From: Pedobacter sp. PLR
GTDB taxonomy: Bacteria; Bacteroidota; Bacteroidia; Sphingobacteriales; Sphingobacteriaceae
Assembly: GCF_026239675.1 (NCBI RefSeq)
Contig: NZ_JAPIVQ010000005.1
Coordinates: 186,001-250,000 of the forward strand
Direction: 5' to 3'
DNA length: 64,000 nt
The position numbers and the translations under genes were made by a program. Below are positions 53,702 to 61,300 of the stretch, one piece after another (the first letter of the stretch is position 1; each line of letters starts with the position of its first letter). The notes under the pieces were generated by a model, which was given only the letters and a program-made list of their open reading frames with translations, had not been told where the DNA came from and did no database searches.

Positions 53702-54145
53702 ATGACAACTCTGGTAAAACCTAAACTGATGAAATCACTGACTAGACTACCGGCAAAGGCTTTAGAGTATTATATAAATGCAAGGCGATGGAAAACTCAC
53801 CTGGATTTTTTTAATATGGAAGTCGTTTTTCTGAACCGCATTATGGAAGAGCACTTTTTACAGCTGGCAGGTGATAACCATAAAAAAAAAATAACCCCAC
53901 TGGGTAGTAAATTGTCCGTACTAATGAATGAAAAATACCATGTAGATGGATTATTGGATCAACAGCTAAAAAAACTGGAACTGCTTGCAGAAGGTTTACT
54001 GAGGGAAAGTCCGGAAGAGCTGGCAGGAAAGCAGGCTCATTTAGAATACCATATCATAGACCTGATTCATGAATACCGGGAAGTAAAGCGGGAATTGTAT
54101 ACTATTGTGGAAGTCGTATTAAATGAGCGGAAGTTATTGGTTTGA
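53702..54145 (+). CDS. Hypothetical all-helical protein, 147 residues
   Basis: No family is recognised. The protein is almost wholly helical and charged: YYINARRWKTHLDFFNMEVVFLNRIMEEHF, then KKLELLAEGLLRESPEELAGKQAHLEYHIIDLIHEYREVKRELYTIVE. The heptad-like spacing suggests a four-helix bundle or coiled coil, perhaps like small hemerythrin-like or stress-binding proteins, but no metal ligand set is clear. It starts 30 bp after the universal stress gene and its last 12 bp overlap the convergent BON gene. Location suggests a stress role. Confidence 0.7.
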   Translation: MTTLVKPKLMKSLTRLPAKALEYYINARRWKTHLDFFNMEVVFLNRIMEEHFLQLAGDNHKKKITPLGSKLSVLMNEKYHVDGLLDQQLKKLELLAEGLLRESPEELAGKQAHLEYHIIDLIHEYREVKRELYTIVEVVLNERKLLV

Positions 54146-54814
54146 TGCGCCTTTATGCACTGGCTCTTCAACCTCAATCCTGTTCTCAACCTTCAATACA
54201 CCAGGAGCCGACCAGGCAGCATCTTCCGCATCTTCTTTTTCTGAAAAGGAACGAACTTTGCCCTGTAAAATCACCTTATTATCCGCGATAGTTACCTCGA
54301 TCGCTTTTGAGTCTAAATTTGCACTACGCCGAAAGGCTGAAGTAATCTTCTGCTTTATTTCTGAAGAATTTATGAGGGGTTTTACCTGGATTAAATTCAC
54401 CACCATACGTACCCCGGATAGGTATTCTATTGACTTCTTAATGTTCTTGCGCTGAAAATCCCACTCTACTTCCCCCTCAAGCCTTACAATCCCACCTTCT
54501 ACATTGATTTTAATTTTATCTTCCTGTATCAAACTGTTCCACTTTAGCACATTCAGAATAGCAGCAGCAATATCTGCATCTGTTTTCTGCAGGGAGGTAG
54601 ATAGGATCACCTGAATCTCTTCTGCAACAGCTTTGACACCTGAAACCCGCTTAGTTGCTCTTTCTGCAGCCATTTTCTTAACATAGGAATCTACCTCGCC
54701 GGAAAGTGTTACGATACCGTTTTTCATAGCAACACCGATTTCAGACGCATCCAATAAAGGTTCCCATTTCAGTTCGTCCATAACATCTTTTTGAATTTTT
54801 GCATCTTTCTTCAT
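54134..54814 (-). CDS. Protein with three BON domains
   Basis: The 226-residue protein has three BON modules at about 5-70, 78-145 and 150-216. Each has the core pattern of a strand-turn with NGIVTLSGEVDSY, EGGIVRLEGEVEW and DNKVILQGKVRSF, followed by a helix and a VKAV- or VLKVENRI-type strand. BON domains bind membranes or ligands, as in OsmY, but this protein has no signal peptide and so would be cytoplasmic. It is convergent with the 147-residue gene (12-bp overlap). A TGAC-N4-GTCA dyad lies 59-70 bp upstream. Confidence 0.9.
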   Translation of the reverse strand: MKKDAKIQKDVMDELKWEPLLDASEIGVAMKNGIVTLSGEVDSYVKKMAAERATKRVSGVKAVAEEIQVILSTSLQKTDADIAAAILNVLKWNSLIQEDKIKINVEGGIVRLEGEVEWDFQRKNIKKSIEYLSGVRMVVNLIQVKPLINSSEIKQKITSAFRRSANLDSKAIEVTIADNKVILQGKVRSFSEKEDAEDAAWSAPGVLKVENRIEVEEPVHKGASNQ

Positions 54815-54868
54815 TGTGTTTTAATATTAGAATTTATGAATCATTATTTAGATAAGAAAACTAAGCAT

Positions 54869-54889
54869 CCGATGACTTTGGTCATTCGG
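54869..54889. promoter_or_regulatory. Dyad upstream of the BON gene, overlapping the glycosidase stop
   Basis: CCGATGAC-TTTG-GTCATTCGG is an imperfect inverted repeat with a perfect core TGAC-TTTG-GTCA (54873-54884), centred about 64 bp upstream of the BON start. It resembles the other Fnr-like dyads. Because it overlaps the stop codon of the preceding minus-strand gene it could instead be that gene's terminator stem. Confidence 0.4.
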
Positions 54890-56042
54890 AAAAAAATGGG
54901 CTCGTGTTCTTTTCTACACAATCAACAGCATACAGGTAAAGCGCTGCTGACCATGTTTGCCAATCCTGGCCCATTGGCTGTCCATTCTGAGCTTTATACC
55001 ATTCGTTGAAGCCATATTTTAATTCTTTATTTCTTGAGATGGTGATCAGATCTGTGAGTGTGTAAAGTTTCTCTTTTGCCAGCTTATATTTCCCGGCTGT
55101 CACGAGGGCTGCGATATGAAGGGCTGAAATAAAAGGCCAGATTCCGCCATTGTGGTAATCTCCGGGCATGTTAAACATAGCATATCGTGTTTTCCAATCT
55201 ACATCACCAGGCAATATAAAAGGAAAGAAGTTCGGGGCCAGATCAATAGCTAATTCCCCTTTTATTTTCATTTGTTCGCATGTTGTTTCGATCCAGTCTA
55301 CCATATGCTTAGCCCTGGTCGCGGAAGCTAGTCCTGATACGATGGCAAGACTATTTCCCAGGAGATCAAATCTTTCGCTGCTATAAATTTTGTAGGACCA
55401 AAGTGCGTAGTAAGGTTGCGTTTTTACCACCATTCCCTCATGAAGATGATGGGGGTTAGCACTGGCAGTAATTGTAAAATGTTGCATAGCTTTCTTCAGG
55501 AGTTCTGCCCGTTTATGATCATTTAAAATCCGCAGGTAACTGTATACGATTGTATTAACGTATAGCCCAAAACCCAGTACCCATTGTTCATCCCGCCAAT
55601 CACTGGTAGGTTGCTGCGCGACGAGGTATTCATCTGAAGGACTTTGGTATTCCATCCAGGTCAGTGCTTTTTGAACGGCTACCTCCAGAAAGGTATCGTC
55701 TCCGGTAAATTTCCTGAACATCCCTGCAGCTAACAAAAATAACGGCGTGGTGTCACTTGCACCAAGATTCTCCGGATCGTGTACCATAGAGGGAATGTGC
55801 CCTTTTTTTGATTGGTTAAGGGACAGTACTTCAAGTGTTCTTTTAACCGAAGCAATCAATTGATTATTGCCGGAAACCAGCAGGCCGGGTACTGATAACA
55901 TTAAGTCTCTGGTATAAGGCTCCGGATATCCCCAGGCTGCGGTACGCGGAAGCCCCTGGAACGGTCCGTGTACATTATGAAGGAGTACTTCTAGTGCTCC
56001 CTGTCTTGCATTTTCTATAGCTTGCCAGTTTTTGGTTTTCAT
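54882..56042 (-). CDS. Glycosidase-like alpha/alpha-barrel protein (debranching/invertase-like)
   Basis: The 386-residue cytoplasmic protein has the look of an (alpha/alpha)6-barrel enzyme of the amylo-alpha-1,6-glucosidase or neutral invertase type: GYPEPYTRDLMLSVPGLL near the start carries the Arg-Asp pair, TSDWRDEQW (about 155) supplies a likely catalytic Asp/Glu, and FNEWYKAQNGQPMGQDWQTWSAALYLYA ends the domain. The precise substrate is not clear. It is the third gene of the PIG-L deacetylase-GT4 operon (10 bp after the GT4 gene), so it may process a glycoside made by these enzymes. Confidence 0.75.
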   Translation of the reverse strand: MKTKNWQAIENARQGALEVLLHNVHGPFQGLPRTAAWGYPEPYTRDLMLSVPGLLVSGNNQLIASVKRTLEVLSLNQSKKGHIPSMVHDPENLGASDTTPLFLLAAGMFRKFTGDDTFLEVAVQKALTWMEYQSPSDEYLVAQQPTSDWRDEQWVLGFGLYVNTIVYSYLRILNDHKRAELLKKAMQHFTITASANPHHLHEGMVVKTQPYYALWSYKIYSSERFDLLGNSLAIVSGLASATRAKHMVDWIETTCEQMKIKGELAIDLAPNFFPFILPGDVDWKTRYAMFNMPGDYHNGGIWPFISALHIAALVTAGKYKLAKEKLYTLTDLITISRNKELKYGFNEWYKAQNGQPMGQDWQTWSAALYLYAVDCVEKNTSPFFSE

Positions 56043-56052
56043 GAGATCTCTG

Positions 56053-57195
56053 TTAAGATATATCTAGTCTTTCACCTACAATTTGTATAAACTTTGCTGC
56101 AACCGCCCGATAGTCAAAATGTGCGATGACTCTTTTGCGTCCTGCATCTCCCATCTGCTTCCGCAGTTCCGGGGAAGTCATCAAGCGAGTCAGACTGTAT
56201 TGAATGTCGTTAATATTAGCCCTGTAGTCAACAGTTCTGGGTTCATCAAAAATTATCCGGTGATTATCCTCATATCCGGACTCCTGTCCCAGATTAACTT
56301 CATTAAGAACAATCCTTTGCGCTACATTGGCCAGAAATGCGGTTTGTTCATGTATTAAAGTATCAAGCATACCCATCGCATTGATGCCAATTACAGGTTT
56401 GCCACATGCCCCTGCTTCCACCTGAGGCATGCCAAATCCCTCCAGACGTGATGGTGCGGCATAAATATCACAGGCGCCAATAAGATAGGGGATGAATTGT
56501 CTGGAAATTATACAGGTGTGAAAAGATACATTTTGGCTGATACCCAATTGTTCGGATAATTTTTTGTCAGCATTGTTTTGAATAGCCGTTCGGGGTTGTG
56601 GCCATACCTTGCAAACGTATTTCCATGGGGGTAATTCCTGCCCGGCAGCAGCCAGGGCATGCATCACTTCCCGGCCACCTTTAGACGCTGCATCTCCACC
56701 TATGGTTAGAATCATGAGTTGTTCCGGACTCACGTTTAAAGCAGCCCTGACGGCAAGTATTTTTGGGTCGTTTTTTGGGTATGGTTTAAAAGTATCGGTA
56801 TCACAACCCACCGGAAGAACTTCGATGTTATCTCCTTTAATACCATCGCGGACATACATTTCTTTTACCCAGTTTGAGGTAACGAGGATAAGGGGGAGCT
56901 TGTTTAGCACAGCTTGATAGTTGCCGATGTAACCATCAGCCACCAGCCAGGGTATCGCTTTTATACCGGATTTTTGGGGATGCAATACCAACTGGGGGGT
57001 ATGTCCCCAATAACCTGTTCCGACAACTATATCTGGTTTGAACCACTTGTAATACCATTCTTTTTCCAAAGTTGACTCCAGATGTACCGCATGGGCATCA
57101 ATGCCATTGGCAAGTAGACCTTTATAAAGTAAATCTCCTTGCGTAGCCAATCCTCCAGGTGATGGTGGATAATCATATAATACCAGTACTTTCAT
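56053..57195 (-). CDS. GT4-family glycosyltransferase
   Basis: The 380-residue protein has a GT-B fold. The acceptor domain starts MKVLVLYDYPPSPGGLATQGD, and the C-terminal donor domain has SRLEGFGMPQVEAGACGKPVIGINAMGMLD (about 255-285), the GT4 E-x7-E motif. It would transfer a sugar from a nucleotide donor in the cytoplasm, retaining configuration. Its N-terminus does not match BshA (bacillithiol glucosaminyl-malate synthase). Its start overlaps the end of the PIG-L deacetylase gene by 4 bp, so the two enzymes are translationally coupled. Confidence 0.9.
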   Translation of the reverse strand: MKVLVLYDYPPSPGGLATQGDLLYKGLLANGIDAHAVHLESTLEKEWYYKWFKPDIVVGTGYWGHTPQLVLHPQKSGIKAIPWLVADGYIGNYQAVLNKLPLILVTSNWVKEMYVRDGIKGDNIEVLPVGCDTDTFKPYPKNDPKILAVRAALNVSPEQLMILTIGGDAASKGGREVMHALAAAGQELPPWKYVCKVWPQPRTAIQNNADKKLSEQLGISQNVSFHTCIISRQFIPYLIGACDIYAAPSRLEGFGMPQVEAGACGKPVIGINAMGMLDTLIHEQTAFLANVAQRIVLNEVNLGQESGYEDNHRIIFDEPRTVDYRANINDIQYSLTRLMTSPELRKQMGDAGRKRVIAHFDYRAVAAKFIQIVGERLDIS

Positions 57196-57827
57196 AATAT
57201 GGAATTGTTTTTAAGCCAGTTAATGGCTGCCTCTTTTTTGGTAAATCTCCAGAATGCTTCTGAAGTCGGAACTGTTTTTGCCTCCCAGCTGTTCTGATTA
57301 AAACCGTAAATCTCTGTCATGATGTTATATTTTTGTTGCCAGAGATTAGCAGGCAGCACATAATAGCGGTTTGCCTGGCTTAGTGCTCTGGGGAAATACA
57401 TTCTGTTTCCATCCTCATAAGCAAAAATTAAGAGTTCTTTACACCTTAGTTTATCTTCCAGCCACAAGTTCATCACTGCTTTCCCCACTTCTTCATGTCG
57501 CAGATGCCGGGTGTATTCCCCTAATGGATTATGCGTTATAATCAGATCGTAAGTGCTGGCGGGGAGCAGCTTAAATACCAGATCGGATATGTGCTTTATA
57601 GGCTGAGGACTCTGCATGGGTTCATCATCGAGATCTTCCATGATACCTTCAGCATTGAAAATGGCAAGTGCCTTTTTAAATTTTGCAGCCCTGTCAGGAT
57701 CATTTTTCCGACATAAACATAAGATAAATGATTCCCAGTCCGGGTGAGCTAATAAAGTTCCTCCGACCCAAAGGGTTTCATCATCAGGATGCGCAACAAT
57801 GACTGCAACTTTTTTTCTATTCTCCAT
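57192..57827 (-). CDS. PIG-L/LmbE-family deacetylase
   Basis: This 211-residue protein begins MENRKKVAVIVAHPDDETLWVGGTLL: AHPDDE is the Zn-binding motif of PIG-L/LmbE enzymes such as MshB and BshB. HNPLGEYTRHLRHEEVGKAVM (about 95-118) supplies the third ligand. Enzymes of this type remove an acetyl group from N-acetylglucosamine-type substrates. It is the first gene of the operon with the GT4 and the glycosidase-like gene, divergent from the TolC-HlyD-ABC genes, with three Fnr-like dyads between. Confidence 0.9.
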   Translation of the reverse strand: MENRKKVAVIVAHPDDETLWVGGTLLAHPDWESFILCLCRKNDPDRAAKFKKALAIFNAEGIMEDLDDEPMQSPQPIKHISDLVFKLLPASTYDLIITHNPLGEYTRHLRHEEVGKAVMNLWLEDKLRCKELLIFAYEDGNRMYFPRALSQANRYYVLPANLWQQKYNIMTEIYGFNQNSWEAKTVPTSEAFWRFTKKEAAINWLKNNSIL

Positions 57828-57893
57828 GTTTCTGAAGCAAATTCCATAAGAAGATTACCTGGTAAAGTTCTTACTAAATTCAAGAATTTGAGG

Positions 57894-57905
57894 TGATTAT
57901 GGTCA
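57894..57905. promoter_or_regulatory. Fnr-like dyad, site A of three in the deacetylase/exporter gap
   Basis: TGAT-TATG-GTCA, embedded in GTGAT-N4-GTCAT. It is 67 bp from the deacetylase start codon, 22 bp from site B centre to centre. Confidence 0.45.
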
Positions 57906-57915
57906 TTAAAGGTCG

Positions 57916-57927
57916 TGATGACGGTCA
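57916..57927. promoter_or_regulatory. Fnr-like dyad, site B
   Basis: TGAT-GACG-GTCA, embedded in GTGAT-N4-GTCAT as in site A. It overlaps a short TCATGC-N7-GCATGA hairpin (57925-57943). Confidence 0.45.
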
Positions 57928-57970
57928 TGCTTAGCGAGCATGAAGATTGTAGCTGTGCTTTTGCTGTTGC

Positions 57971-57987
57971 TTGATGAAGGTCATCAA
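57971..57987. promoter_or_regulatory. Dyad site C, perfect 7-3-7 inverted repeat
   Basis: TTGATGA-AGG-TCATCAA is a perfect 17-bp dyad. It contains TGAT-GAAG-GTCA at 57972-57983, the same core as sites A and B, and lies 112 bp before the TolC start. Confidence 0.5.
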
Positions 57988-58098
57988 TTACCGTGTCGGA
58001 TGTCACGTTTAATAAAAAAAGTTTATCCGAATTTTAGATGAAATAATTACAGTGATATCCCTGAAGAAATTGAAAATAACAGCTCTATTGTGAATAGC

Positions 58099-59412
58099 AT
58101 GGAAATATCAATAAGGATAATTTGGGAATTTATAAAATTCGTTGTCATTATGATCCTGATGCTGTTGATATCGGGATCCTCGTCTCATGGCCAACAGCTG
58201 CCAGTTTTAACTATTGAGGAAGCATATAAACTCGCCCGAAGCAACTACCCGCTAACGAAACAACGGGATCTGATTACAAAAACGGCTCAGCTGACCATTG
58301 CAAATGCAGCTAAAGGTTATTTGCCAGTCCTGGTTATGAACGGACAGGCAACTTATCAGTCTACGGTAACTAATTTTCCTTTTATAATTCCTATACCCGG
58401 CTTTAGCCTGCCGAAGTATAGCAAAGACCAATACAAGCTGTATTTTGAAGTAGATCAGGTGATTTACGATAGGGGGATGATCAAAAATCAGCAACAGGTA
58501 GCTAAAACCACAGCAGCTGTTCAGGAGCAGAGCCTGGAGGTTGAACTGTACCAATTGTATAGCAAGGTGAACGATTTGTTTTTCGGTGTGCTACTGATTG
58601 ATGAACAATTGAAACAAAATGGTCTTTTACTAAGTGATGTTCATCATGCAATAGATAAGACAAAGGCACTTATAGCTAATGGAGTCGCTTATAGAAGCAG
58701 TATAGATGAACTTGAGGCCCAATTTCTTCAGACTGGGCAAGATAGTATATCGCTGATGGCTAACAGAAAGGCTTATGTTGCAATGCTTTCCCTGTTTATT
58801 AACCGTTCGCTGGATGAGCAAACAATTTTTGAAAGACCAATACCGCCGGTTTTGGAAAATGGGGTCAGTCGCCCTGAACTATTGTTATACGACTATCAGA
58901 AGAAGGTGTATGAGGATCAACATAGACTGTTAAACCTGCAATTGTTGCCAAAGCTAGGCCTTTTTGCACAGGGAGGTTATGGGCGTCCCGGATTAAATAT
59001 GCTGAGTAATGGGTTTTCCTGGTATTATTCAGGAGGTTTAAAACTTACCTGGAATTTTGGTAGCCTGTATACCCATAAGAATCAGTTGGATTTACTACAG
59101 GTCGGGAATGAGATGATTGATTCCAGGGCTGAGACCTTTTTGTTCAATAATGGTATAGCACAAGCGCAACAAAAGACAGTAATTGCCAGATATCGGGAGT
59201 TACTGGAAACTGATGACCAGATTGTTGCTTTGAGGTTATCGGTGAAAAATTCGGCCAATGCCAAATTACAGAATGGAGTGCTTAGTACACACGACTATAT
59301 TACCTTAATAAATGCTGAAAATGAAGCACGTCAGAACAGGGTTTTACATGAAACCCTATTGTTACAGGCCTTGTTTAATTATAAGAATATCACTGGTAAT
59401 GCAAAAAAGTAA
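58099..59412 (+). CDS. TolC-family outer-membrane efflux protein
   Basis: From the ATG at 58099 the protein has 437 residues; a GTG at 58090 would add three. It has a signal peptide (about 1-33) and two repeated outer-membrane efflux modules, each with a long coiled coil and beta strands: LTIEEAYKLARSNYPLTKQRDLITKTAQ (about 38-65) and LTWNFGSLYTHKNQLDLLQVGNEMI (about 315-340). TolC-type trimers form the outer-membrane exit duct. It is the first gene of a tripartite exporter operon with HlyD, two ATPases and two permeases. The gap upstream has three Fnr-like dyads. Confidence 0.9.
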   Translation: MEISIRIIWEFIKFVVIMILMLLISGSSSHGQQLPVLTIEEAYKLARSNYPLTKQRDLITKTAQLTIANAAKGYLPVLVMNGQATYQSTVTNFPFIIPIPGFSLPKYSKDQYKLYFEVDQVIYDRGMIKNQQQVAKTTAAVQEQSLEVELYQLYSKVNDLFFGVLLIDEQLKQNGLLLSDVHHAIDKTKALIANGVAYRSSIDELEAQFLQTGQDSISLMANRKAYVAMLSLFINRSLDEQTIFERPIPPVLENGVSRPELLLYDYQKKVYEDQHRLLNLQLLPKLGLFAQGGYGRPGLNMLSNGFSWYYSGGLKLTWNFGSLYTHKNQLDLLQVGNEMIDSRAETFLFNNGIAQAQQKTVIARYRELLETDDQIVALRLSVKNSANAKLQNGVLSTHDYITLINAENEARQNRVLHETLLLQALFNYKNITGNAKK

Positions 59413-59434
59413 TGATTAAATCCAGGTACTCACC

Positions 59435-60382
59435 ATGAAAAATATAATGTATCTATCTCTTACTTTCCTGGCGCTATTTGCCTGCTGTAATTTTCAGGAG
59501 AAATTATCCGATGCATCCGGAACATTTGAAGCTGATGAAGTTATTGTAGCTGCAGAGATTCCCGGAAAAATTATTGACTTGCCTATTCAGGAAGGGGACA
59601 TTCTCAAAAAAGACAGTGTTGTTGGTCGGATTGATCCTGTTCCTTTACAATTGGAAAAGGCTCAGGTTGAAGCATCTATTGGCGCATTGCAGAAAAAGAC
59701 GATGAATGTTGAACCCCAGGTTCAACTGTTAAAGGACCAGGCAGATGTGCTTAAAATTCAGCTTGCAAATGCTTACTATGAGCTTCGCCGGACGGAGAAC
59801 CTTGTAAAGGCGGATGCGGCAACTACAAAGCAACTGGATGATATCAATATGCAGATCTATATTTTAAAACAGCAAATTGCTGTTAATGACCAGCAGATCA
59901 AAGTCCAGAAAACAGTAACAGGAACACAAAACAGGACTATCCTCAGTGAATATAAACCCTTATCTCAATCTGTAGCCCGGATAAACAATCAGCTGAAAAG
60001 GAGCATTATTGTGAATCCCGTTCAAGGCACCGTATTGACTAAATATGCAATGGCCGGGGAGGTCACCTCAACAGGTAAGGCATTGTATAGAATAGCAGAT
60101 CTTTCTGTGATTACTTTACGGGCCTATATTACCGGAACGCAGCTGGCACAGGTTAAAATTAATCAGCAGGTAACGGTTTTAGTCGACAGTACCGCGGATA
60201 GCTACAGGAAATATAACGGTGTGATCAGTATGATTTCAGATAAAGCGGAATTTACACCAAAAACTATTCAGACAAAAGAGGAACGGGCGAATTTGGTTTA
60301 TGCCATTAAGGTCAGGGTTAAAAATGATGGGTTTCTGAAAATTGGTATGTATGGGGAACTGAAATTTAATAAAGGCTCATGA
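59435..60382 (+). CDS. HlyD/MFP-family periplasmic adaptor lipoprotein
   Basis: The 315-residue protein has a lipobox at Cys17 (LFACC), a biotinyl-lipoyl-like half (VAAEIPGKIIDLPIQEGDILKKDSVVGRIDP, about 34-65), a coiled-coil hairpin (about 70-170) and the second lipoyl half plus beta-barrel (IVNPVQGTVLTKYAMAGEVTSTGKALYRIADL, about 188-220). It links the inner-membrane ABC permease to the TolC duct. The architecture resembles E. coli YbhG. Its stop overlaps the first ATPase start by 4 bp. Confidence 0.9.
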   Translation: MKNIMYLSLTFLALFACCNFQEKLSDASGTFEADEVIVAAEIPGKIIDLPIQEGDILKKDSVVGRIDPVPLQLEKAQVEASIGALQKKTMNVEPQVQLLKDQADVLKIQLANAYYELRRTENLVKADAATTKQLDDINMQIYILKQQIAVNDQQIKVQKTVTGTQNRTILSEYKPLSQSVARINNQLKRSIIVNPVQGTVLTKYAMAGEVTSTGKALYRIADLSVITLRAYITGTQLAQVKINQQVTVLVDSTADSYRKYNGVISMISDKAEFTPKTIQTKEERANLVYAIKVRVKNDGFLKIGMYGELKFNKGS

Positions 60383-61299
60383 AGGCAATTGTAGTCGAAA
60401 ATATCATTAAGCGGTATAAAGCACAAAAGGTGGAAGTAACAGCTTTGGATGGCATTTCGTTATCCGTAGATCAGGGGGAGATTTTTGGGATCATCGGACC
60501 CGATGGTGCCGGGAAAACTTCTTTGTTTCGAATTTTGACGACGTTACTCCTTGCAGACAGTGGATACGCAACAGTAGATGGTTTTGATGTTGTTAAAGAC
60601 TATAAAAAAATCCGCAGGAAGGTTGGTTACATGCCCGGAAGATTTTCACTTTATCCGGATTTAACTGTTCAGGAAAACCTCGAATTTTTTGCCGCCATTT
60701 TCAATACCACGATTAAAGAAAATTATGAGCTGATTAAAGAGATTTACAGTCAGATTGAGCCTTTTAAGGACCGCAGGGCAGGTCAGTTGTCTGGTGGGAT
60801 GAAGCAGAAACTAGCGCTGAGCTGTGCGCTCATCCATAAACCATCAGTCTTATTTTTAGATGAGCCAACTACAGGAGTGGATGCCGTGTCGCGTAAAGAG
60901 TTTTGGGAAATGCTACACCGGTTAAAAGTTCAGGGGATAACCATACTTGTGTCTACAGCGTATATGGATGAGGCTACGCTTTGTGATCGGGTTGGCTTGA
61001 TACAGAAAGGTATTTTACTGTCCGTGAATACGCCTAAGGGAGTTATTTCAGCGTTTAGAAGTTCTTTATGGGCAATCCGGGCAAATGAAATGTATGCTTT
61101 AATGGAAACAATCAAGGCAGATCCGGCTGTGAAGAGCTGTTACCCTTTTGGACAGTACCACCATGTAACCTTTAATAAAAAAGAACAGATTGAGGAGCAT
61201 TTGAACAGGATAGTTAAAAATGGAAGTTTTACCGGTGTGGAAATGTTTCCGATCCAGGCCAATATTGAGGACTGTTTTATGGCGCTTATGAGCAATTGA
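60379..61299 (+). CDS. ABC transporter ATPase 1 of a YbhFSR-type exporter
   Basis: The 306-residue ATPase has Walker A GPDGAGKTSL (about 37-46), signature LSGGMKQKLAL (about 135-145), Walker B VLFLDEPTTGVDAVSRKEFWEML and an H-loop-like segment STAYMDEA in which the usual His is replaced. In E. coli YbhF the two ATPase domains are fused; here they are separate genes. The start overlaps hlyD by 4 bp and the second ATPase follows after 1 bp. Confidence 0.92.
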   Translation: MKAIVVENIIKRYKAQKVEVTALDGISLSVDQGEIFGIIGPDGAGKTSLFRILTTLLLADSGYATVDGFDVVKDYKKIRRKVGYMPGRFSLYPDLTVQENLEFFAAIFNTTIKENYELIKEIYSQIEPFKDRRAGQLSGGMKQKLALSCALIHKPSVLFLDEPTTGVDAVSRKEFWEMLHRLKVQGITILVSTAYMDEATLCDRVGLIQKGILLSVNTPKGVISAFRSSLWAIRANEMYALMETIKADPAVKSCYPFGQYHHVTFNKKEQIEEHLNRIVKNGSFTGVEMFPIQANIEDCFMALMSN

Positions 61300-61300
61300 A

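Noticed and set aside
56053..57827. Bacillithiol genes bshA and bshB
   Set aside because: The deacetylase motif fits, but the GT4 N-terminus does not resemble BshA and no BshC gene is near. Kept only as a comparison.
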